Shown here: positions 57,301 to 64,000 of the stretch, in pieces
Position numbering within the stretch: the first letter of the stretch is position 1
How the letters are laid out: the number at the start of each line of letters is the position of its first letter
Assembly (NCBI GenBank): GCA_026545225.1
Contig: CM048849.1
Location: 41,750,336-41,814,335, forward strand
DNA from: Cornus controversa
Taxonomy: Eukaryota; Streptophyta; Magnoliopsida; Cornales; Cornaceae
DNA: 64,000 nt
Direction: 5' to 3'
Notes under the pieces: model-generated
The model's input: the letters and a program-made list of their open reading frames with translations, nothing else
What the model was told of the DNA's origin: nothing
Databases searched by the model: none
Translations under genes and position numbers: made by a program

Positions 57301-59429
57301 ATTATGGAACATAAACCTCAGTTTCCTCATTTGAATTTGAGTACCATGAATTGGAAATATATATTTTATAGATTCATGAAAATTATGATTGCTAGTCATA
57401 GTATTATATTGGCTAATTTTCCTGTCGTGTGTTTGTCATAAAATACGTAACATGTAAAATAAAGTGAAAGCATTGAATTCTATTGACATTGTTGCATATT
57501 TTTATAGAAAGTTGTATTCGTTGAAATGCCATGCTTTGCAGCCATTTTTGACATTTGGTGAAGGGGATGGCCAATGATCGTTAATTATTTTTTTAATTGG
57601 TGGGCTTGTGCAGATGGGGATTGAGCAATCTGCTGGCAACAGTTTTGCAGCCCAGATTCCCAACTTTATGGTCCTCAGGTTTTGCACAAAATTGAATTCT
57701 GTGAATGTGGACTCTCCAGCACCAGAGTCTCAGAAATTTCAGTCTTACCCTACACTGCTGTGGTTTTATCTTGCCATTTTCTGATCTTTCAGTTCACGAT
57801 GCTTCATAGATTCCCATATGGTGGAGAAAAATGGAAGTAAATTGACTGGTATTGAAAGATCATGCTCAGTGCTATGCTGCAGCCACTGGTAGTGATTTTA
57901 TTAGATGTCATCCTTAATTGATGGCACGTCAGAAAGAAACTCCTGTACCAGCAAATCTCACTGGGAAAAGATGTAATGAGGTTTGCAGACTTGTACTCAT
58001 GACTATGATCTGTTGTATTGCTAGCTTGTATATATGAATTCCAATTTAGATGAAGTTTGTACAGGAAATATATTGGTGCATGCACAGATAGCTTAATGCC
58101 AGTTAAGTTCATCTAATGATTTGAATGCTTCTCTTCTCAGGTGAATTAGACGGCAGATCTGCAATTTATGCAGAAGCAGATAAATGCTATGTTTTCTCTC
58201 TCTTTTTTTTTTTTTGGTGTAAATAGAAATCAATATTTCAATAAAAAGTGATTATGAAGAGAAGGGATGTAGAGTTTGTTTTCAGCTTCTTTGTGCCTAC
58301 TACCTAACCGGATTGAGGTAAACAGTAGCTGTTGTCGTGTTATGGTATGTTAAGTAAGTTCAGCAATTTTTTCTATAGATTTTGTTCTTGTTTCTGCAAT
58401 TTTGGTCCAAGCTGTTCATATTGGAAGTACATGGTAAAGTTCATGGAACAGCAGTTGGAGAAGATTTACACGGTGTTTTCCTTGTGCGAAGATTAGCTAT
58501 ACGCGATGCCAAGGGGATTTATATGGAGCAGGGACCAGCTTCTCCTCTTCAAAGACTAAAGCCGAATCATTTGTTTGTCATTACAGGGTAATAGTATGGT
58601 GGTATGCTCAGTCTATGTATTGAAAGTGAAGATTATGAGGACATTTTATAGACTCAGAGCTGTACAGTTGATTAATTTTGCAAACTGGAAGAGTTTTGTT
58701 CAATTACATACGAGTTTGGGTGTTTGTGCATAAACAATTACCCGATTTATTTAAGACTGCGGATATATGGTACAGAGCTGAGCCACCATGTATTTCTTTG
58801 AGTGTAAACAATTACAATTATATTCTTCAATATTTTTTTGTTGTACAAGTTTAATGCAGTGAATTTGATCTTGCAGATTACAGGAGAAGATTTCTGAGTC
58901 TCAATAAACTAGTTGCATTATACACATAACTATGTTTTAGGCCATGACCGATATTACAAGGCTTGTGATTCTAATATAGAAATCTATTCTAAGGCTGCAT
59001 GAAGTGGCTCCTATGCTTTTTACTTTTCTCCTTTATTATTTTTTAATTCTTTTTTCTTGTTCTCCCCCACTACATTCACAGTTTAGTATTGATGGGCCAA
59101 AGTTGAGTTTTTTCAATTATTTATTTTAGCATTGGTAAGGAGGAGGTGACAGAAATTAGACCTGAGCATTGGTCCGAAGCCAATTTTATCAGTAGTCTAA
59201 GTTGACAATTGTATCAATAGATTCACATATGGCATATAATGTCCATCCATTGAAGAATGAAAAACTAAGCTCTTATCCATCAAAAGATTGAAGATGTGAA
59301 TATAAAAAACATATATGTATGTATGCCATTCAAAAATTGACCTCCAGTGTTGATACACAAAATTATATCCCATAAGAGAACAGAAAAGGAAAAAGGCTGC
59401 TGCATCACATCTTAGGGTGTCTCTCCTAC

Positions 59430-60710
59430 CTACCATGGATTAGGAACAAGCCAAATGGGTAATAGTTGAATCTTCTGCAAATCATCTTCATCAGAATCTT
59501 CATTAATCAGCTCTATACTATGATCCTTTAAATCAAACCTACCTGTGTCATGACCTCCATACATGTCTTGCTCATCCATTTGATCCCAATAATCATCCGT
59601 GAAGTAAATAGAATTTCCTTTACAGAATGGAAAACTCTTTGACGGGAGTGACACGGATTGATTTCTACCCAAAAACAGCGTGCAATCATCACCCAATGAA
59701 TCTAGTCTCACCCATTTTTCTGAATTGAAATCCATCTTGTAAACATGAAATAGCTTTGTGATGCAGGGACGAATCAAGTATTGCTTCTGTTCATCATCAA
59801 GAAGATCTGCCTCATGAACAAGGACACCGTCCTCGCGAACAAAATTACCAATATACCTCATAATAAGGAGAAGATCACCATTGGATTCCACTATGTAACT
59901 TCGAGTAAAATAAAGCCCATCTCCAAGGGAGTTTTCAAACTCCACCATTTTATTAGGAAAAGAAGGCTTAATAATGTCCATCTCTTTTACAGGGATACAA
60001 CTTCTGAAATTCCAAATTTCAACAGAACCTGTTTCAGCTAAAGCAATTAAATGATGATGGTAGGAGATGATATCACAGTAATGTTGATTTGCACCACTGA
60101 GTGTAGTCCAATTAGTGTCTCCAGACTTTGAAAAGGCAAGCTTTGATTTTACACCATAAATCACCACAACCCAATAATTGTTGTCGCTGTGAATTGGGTC
60201 CGATGACAGTATAGCTTTCTCAATATGGGTAAAGGAAAAGAGAGGAGGAAGTTGAAGCCGAACCTCCAAGAATGGACTGAACATGCATGGGATTGATTTT
60301 TGGTAGTCAAAAAAGATGAGCCACCCATGTGATGATCCGATGCAACCAGTGTGACCCAAGTCTTGTGGGATATTCATCGTCAGCTGCTTGTAGACCTTTT
60401 TCTCTGTTGGATTGTATAAGCAATGTCGGCTATTAATTTGATCGGCTTGGTCAGTAGGAAGCATGAGCATTAATGGTGGTTCATCAAACAATGGACTCTC
60501 TAGAGATGAAATTCGGGCTTTTGCAAGAGAGCACCAAGAATGGCACACTGCTCTGACACGAAGCAAGTCGGCGATAGACAATCGGTTCAAGATTGATTCC
60601 CACAAGTCAGTGTGAAATCCAGACCAATCCGGTGATGATGATGATGTTTTTCTTCTTTTCGTGGGATGACCCAAATGGGTTTTGTTGGCTATCATCGTCA
60701 TGTGTATCAC
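59430..60710 (-). CDS. F-box protein with DUF295 domain
   Basis: A single-exon, 426-residue frame. A short basic leader (KRRKTSSSS) precedes the F-box at about residues 29-70 (DWSGFHTDLWESILNRLS, LLRVRAVCHSWCSLA), which binds SKP1 in an SCF ubiquitin ligase. The rest folds as the DUF295 (KIB-type) region: CIGSSHGWLIFFD, LPPLF, YWVVVIYG, then SFPFCKGNSIYFTDDYWDQ, GRFDLKDHSIELI and terminal LPIWLVPNPW. It probably selects a protein for ubiquitination; substrate unknown. This lineage-expanded plant family makes one-to-one orthology unlikely. Methionines at residues 4 and 6 are alternative starts. The nearest gene, SUVH, is over 8 kb away and convergent. The frame is intact and of normal length. 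Confidence 0.9.
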   Translation of the reverse strand: MIHMTMIANKTHLGHPTKRRKTSSSSPDWSGFHTDLWESILNRLSIADLLRVRAVCHSWCSLAKARISSLESPLFDEPPLMLMLPTDQADQINSRHCLYNPTEKKVYKQLTMNIPQDLGHTGCIGSSHGWLIFFDYQKSIPCMFSPFLEVRLQLPPLFSFTHIEKAILSSDPIHSDNNYWVVVIYGVKSKLAFSKSGDTNWTTLSGANQHYCDIISYHHHLIALAETGSVEIWNFRSCIPVKEMDIIKPSFPNKMVEFENSLGDGLYFTRSYIVESNGDLLLIMRYIGNFVREDGVLVHEADLLDDEQKQYLIRPCITKLFHVYKMDFNSEKWVRLDSLGDDCTLFLGRNQSVSLPSKSFPFCKGNSIYFTDDYWDQMDEQDMYGGHDTGRFDLKDHSIELINEDSDEDDLQKIQLLPIWLVPNPW

Positions 60711-60780
60711 TAGGCTTCAATTGATGTGCAAGGATATATATGTTGAGTGTGTGTGTATATATATATATATGCTTATGCTT
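60711..60780 (-). promoter_or_regulatory. F-box gene proximal promoter
   Basis: On the minus strand a TATATATATATACAC stretch (about 60772-60748) lies 40-60 nt upstream of the ATG and could serve as the TATA region; the AT-repeat nature makes it non-specific. Confidence 0.3.
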
Positions 60781-62364
60781 GATAGAAATAAAGAAAGAGA
60801 ACCTATTTGATTAAATTGATGAATACATCAACCTTATTTATAAGTACACCGTCTTAGAGATCAAGTTTACTTGAAGATAAGAATGTTTCCTTGAGAGATA
60901 AGAAACTTAAAATAGATAAGAAATCCTAATCTCAGTCTAATATGGCTGCAACTCGGGCGGGTCGGGCCGGCCCGAACCCATTCTGTAAATCGTCAAAAAT
61001 TTATTCTGCTGATATAAGGAATCGAACATCAACCTTTGTACAAGACTTTGGATTTATTTATACATCCCTACCACTTTTCCAACAATGCCTTTTGTCTATA
61101 TAGTACACAATAACAATATTTAATATATAAAACTGAAAGTTTGGACCATTTACTAAAATAAATTTAAAACATTAATTAAATTACAATAATATTTCCTCCT
61201 TTTAAATATAACAAAAAAATATTATAAATTATATTATTAACTAAATCAATGACACAATTTTCACTGTATCTTAAAATCAAATAAAAACAATAATCTCACT
61301 CAGAGCATTAAGAACAAATATTAAATATATATCTCATTGAATTAACATATTTTTTAGATTCTCGTTAACATCTTTCGACATTAATACAATATTAATATTC
61401 TAATATATATTAATATTGAAGTATTATTGACAAAAAAATAAAGAAGTGGTATAACTTATATTACTTTAACTAATGTGTTATACTATATATCTGGGACACT
61501 AAAGAAAAAATTAATTTCATAAAATTAAATATTCAAATTAAATGGTTTAAACTCATCAATTAATCTAATTGAATTTTTAGACACATGACTAATTAATTAG
61601 AATAATATACTATATATCTTGGGACACTGTAACTCTTAAATGGTCGGATTGTCGAAAATGAGATCTGCAGTGATCATTAATTAGTTCCATTTGGTTATCT
61701 TCCGGATTTGTGAAATAGATACACGTATATATTATAAAGCTAGGAATAAAATGTGTATAAGTATGTTATATAGATTATTTACATTTCAATTGTGGATTTT
61801 TATTAATTGATGTATAAATCATGCAAGCTAGTGTAGATCTTTGGTTGTACTAATGATTTGAATTGTAAGTGTTATATTAATTTTCAATTCAACTTTATCT
61901 TGTCTTGAAATTGATTTATTGTTGATTAATCTCATACATTGTTACTCTTTGTAAACGAGCATTTATACAATATATATTATATAACATGTTGGAAAATAAA
62001 AAATCTTATAAATTTAAAAATAAATTAATAAATATTAACACTAAGGTATTATTAAAAAAAAAAAAACTTATACTAGTATTTTTGTAGTGATTAGCTTTCC
62101 AAGATAAATTAAATAAATATATTTATTGATTTAATACTACATAAAGAAGATGTTGGCATTATGGTAAGAGTATCTACATTTAGAGCATTAGAGCTAGGTT
62201 TGTTTCTTCATGACAAAAATTTTTTTAGACATATTGAGGTCGGTTACTCGGGTTCCAAAATTTCAGTTCGGGCCCGGCCCGTGATTCAATATACACAGCC
62301 CAGGCCCGAAAATTTTCGGGCTGGTTCAGGTAAGAATCCTAGGTTGATGGCAGAGCTGATCCGA
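60781..62364. other. Intergenic, no recognised gene
   Basis: CGGGTCGGGCCGGCCCG at 60957-60973 and the perfect 18-bp palindrome GCCCGAAAATTTTCGGGC at 62304-62321 belong to GGGCC/GGCCC clusters about 1.3 kb apart. They may be the subterminal regions of one TIR element (about 60945-62340) whose ends I could not fix. Confidence 0.4.
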
Positions 62365-63000
62365 AAATGAAAAGGGGCCCAAAGTAAGTTTTCAAATAAG
62401 GGGCCATTTTTACATAAAATTTCACAAATGCAAAAAAATTATAACAGTGTACATATTTTATTAAAATGCCGTAATTGACACATTTTGTTTGTGTATTATT
62501 TTGTAAAAAATTTAAGAATGCTCCTTTTCTAAATTGAATCAAGCAATTGTCAAACTTCAAGTTATTAATCTCTATTTGATTCGAATTTGGGGCTACAAAA
62601 AATATAAATAAAAAATTATCGAATATCAATAAGGTTCATTTATCTTAAATAAAATAGAAAAATAGATAATTAAAAAAAACAACACAAATCACTTAAATTA
62701 ATTTAAACAAAAAAATGGATTAAAAAACACAACATAAATCACTTAAATTAATTAAAACATAAAAATATATATATATAGATAGAATGCATGAATCTGCAGA
62801 AGAAGAAGAATAGCAGATGTCTTTGTCCTCGTTCTCATTTCTCTCTGTCTACAATAGTCAACAGATGGTATATTTGAGTTTTTTTATTATTCATCTCTTG
62901 CTTCTTTTTTATTTTTTATTCTTTTTTCCATGCCAACATTTATTTCTTTAATATAATTATCTCTCTCCCCCATCATTCTTTTATTTTATCTTCCACTCAT

Positions 63001-63036
<36 letters not shown>

Positions 63037-63117
63037 CTCTCTCTCCCCTCCCATCACTATTTATTCTACTTATATCTCTTTTTTTTCGAAAGGCAAATCT
63101 ATCTCTAATTCATATTG

Positions 63118-63164
<47 letters not shown>

Positions 63165-63171
63165 ATTTTCC

Positions 63172-63208
<37 letters not shown>

Positions 63209-63240
63209 TTACATTTATATAAAAAAATTTGAGGCCCCTT
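62365..63240. mobile_element. Possible TIR element bounded by GGGGCCC motifs
   Basis: AAAAGGGGCCCAAAGTAAG at the left is mirrored by TTTGAGGCCCCTTTAAA at the right. The middle contains three long (AT)n microsatellites (about 63003-63031, 63127-63157, 63177-63201). Similarity inside the ends is short, so confidence is low. Confidence 0.35.
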
Positions 63241-63520
63241 TAAATTTGGGCGCCCAAAGCGGCCGCCTAGGTGGCATGAGCCTAAATTGAGTATTTCGAA
63301 GTCATCTTTTTAATGAAAATAGTTTTCAGAACAAATTTTAAGTGCATAGAGCCTAGTTATTTAAATTTTGAGAAAAATAAATTTCTTTTATTTGAAGGAA
63401 AAAAAATAATTTGATCAAGTTTCAAGGGCATTGACAATTGAGTTTCGACTTTTAATTTAATTCTTTTTATTACACCGGGTTTGAAAATCTGGGGCGTGAC
63501 AACGTTATATCAAAGCATAG
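63241..63520 (+). mobile_element. Gypsy-type LTR end with primer-site-like sequence
   Basis: GGGGCGTGACA (63491-63501) is the same LTR terminus as the minus-strand one at 18855. It is followed by ACGTTATATCAAAGCATAG, which resembles a decayed TGGTATCAGAGCATG primer-binding site. The upstream part of the LTR is not delimited; internal sequence after 63520 shows no coding domain. Confidence 0.5.
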
Positions 63521-64000
63521 TTATACCTTTTCATTTCTGAAGAAAAAAAAAACCTTCCAAAGTTAACAATAACTCATTTTCTCTATTCGTGATTTCACTT
63601 CAGTGGCCTCTTTATGACTGTGTTACAACTTTCTTTCTGAGTTTGCGAATGAGAGATAGAGAGAGCAAATCAACCTTATGTAATTCTGTTTCTTTATCAC
63701 CAACCCACTACAAGCTTGATTATTCATTTCTTTTGTAGTAAAATACATTTATTTTTCATAGAATATGAAAATCCTAAATAGCTAGATGTAAATCTTTCTT
63801 TACATTTAATTTTTTTTTAAGCTTTGATACTTTAACTCTCTAAGAATTCTATTTCTAATTTTCTTTCAATAACATCAAATTACGTTGCCCCTATTTCATT
63901 ATATTGGTTTTCCGTTTCCTCGTTGATAATCATTATATCTAACAAAGAAACAAAATTGACTAAATTCATTTTTTTAAGGTAAATTGAGAGTCAACACAAA
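63521..64000. other. AT-rich sequence, no recognised feature
   Basis: Could be the decayed internal domain of the preceding LTR element. No gag or pol motif was seen. Confidence 0.4.

Larger units (their letters stand above)
51435..59195 (+). other. Downstream region of SUVH; candidate long 3' UTR intron
   Basis: No further coding sequence is convincing. A good donor (CTGAG|GTAAGCC) lies 71 nt after the stop at about 51505, and a good acceptor (GGGCTTGTGCAG) at about 57615 is followed by GC-balanced, exon-like sequence to about 58600. A spliced 3' untranslated region spanning several transposon remnants is possible but unproven. The frame at 58382-58591 has no recognised domain. Confidence 0.35.

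Noticed and set aside
58382..58591. 69-codon frame downstream of SUVH
   Set aside because: Looks moderately coding-like but matches no family I know and has no supported splice partner; more likely 3' UTR or intergenic.
62999..63232. Ile/Tyr-repeat frame
   Set aside because: Translation of (AT)n microsatellites.

Overview
The window is nuclear DNA of a flowering plant, probably a eudicot. It is strongly AT-rich, with (AT)n microsatellites, intron-containing genes, and plant-specific protein families (AWPM-19/PM19L, SUVH2/9-type SRA-SET, F-box/DUF295). Most of the 64 kb is transposon-derived. I recognise three good protein-coding genes: a spliced AWPM-19 membrane-protein gene (minus strand, three exons, 8288-11031), an intronless-CDS SUVH2/SUVH9-type gene (plus strand, 49437-51434), and an F-box/DUF295 gene (minus strand, 59430-60710). 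The genes do not form an operon or an obvious pathway.

Layout. 1-8.2 kb: intergenic, with a hAT-type MITE (1613-2294, near-matching 8-bp target duplication), a roughly 215-bp direct duplication, two copies of a foldback MITE, and a Mutator-like element (5831-6509) nested in a larger TIR element. 8.3-11.6 kb: the AWPM-19 gene, whose second intron holds a complete 1.2-kb Mutator-like element with a perfect 9-bp target duplication; RY and ABRE motifs lie upstream. 11.6-17.9 kb: a Mutator-like element with a perfect 9-bp target duplication. It carries an apparently captured fragment of a MAPR (cytochrome-b5-like haem/steroid-binding) gene and a near-perfect 63-bp-arm hairpin, and is itself interrupted by a 5.25-kb LTR retrotransposon with a perfect 5-bp target duplication. 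That retrotransposon encodes only a gag frame with two nonsense codons, plus several unusual repeat arrays, and no pol.

18.3-25.1 kb: another Mutator-like shell filled with a minus-strand gypsy-type LTR fragment, into which a 2.57-kb solo LTR (target duplication CCATG) has inserted. 25.8-48.3 kb: no convincing gene. It contains two copies of a TIR element with a GGTGGN minisatellite core, hAT MITEs, a complete 405-bp TRIM (36783-37187) between duplicated flanks, inverted repeats, a Stowaway-like MITE nested in a longer TIR element, a CACTA terminus, and a nest at least three deep (45.5-48.3 kb). A diverged, interrupted copy of the SUVH gene's upstream region lies at 44.1-45.0 kb.

49.1-59 kb: the SUVH gene, followed by a long region containing a decayed LINE reverse transcriptase fragment, a probable solo LTR and a hAT-like element. 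59.4-60.7 kb: the F-box gene. 60.7-64 kb: AT-rich, with microsatellites and an LTR end with primer-binding-like sequence.

All calls come from reading the sequence. Family assignments rest on recalled motifs; no database search was run.
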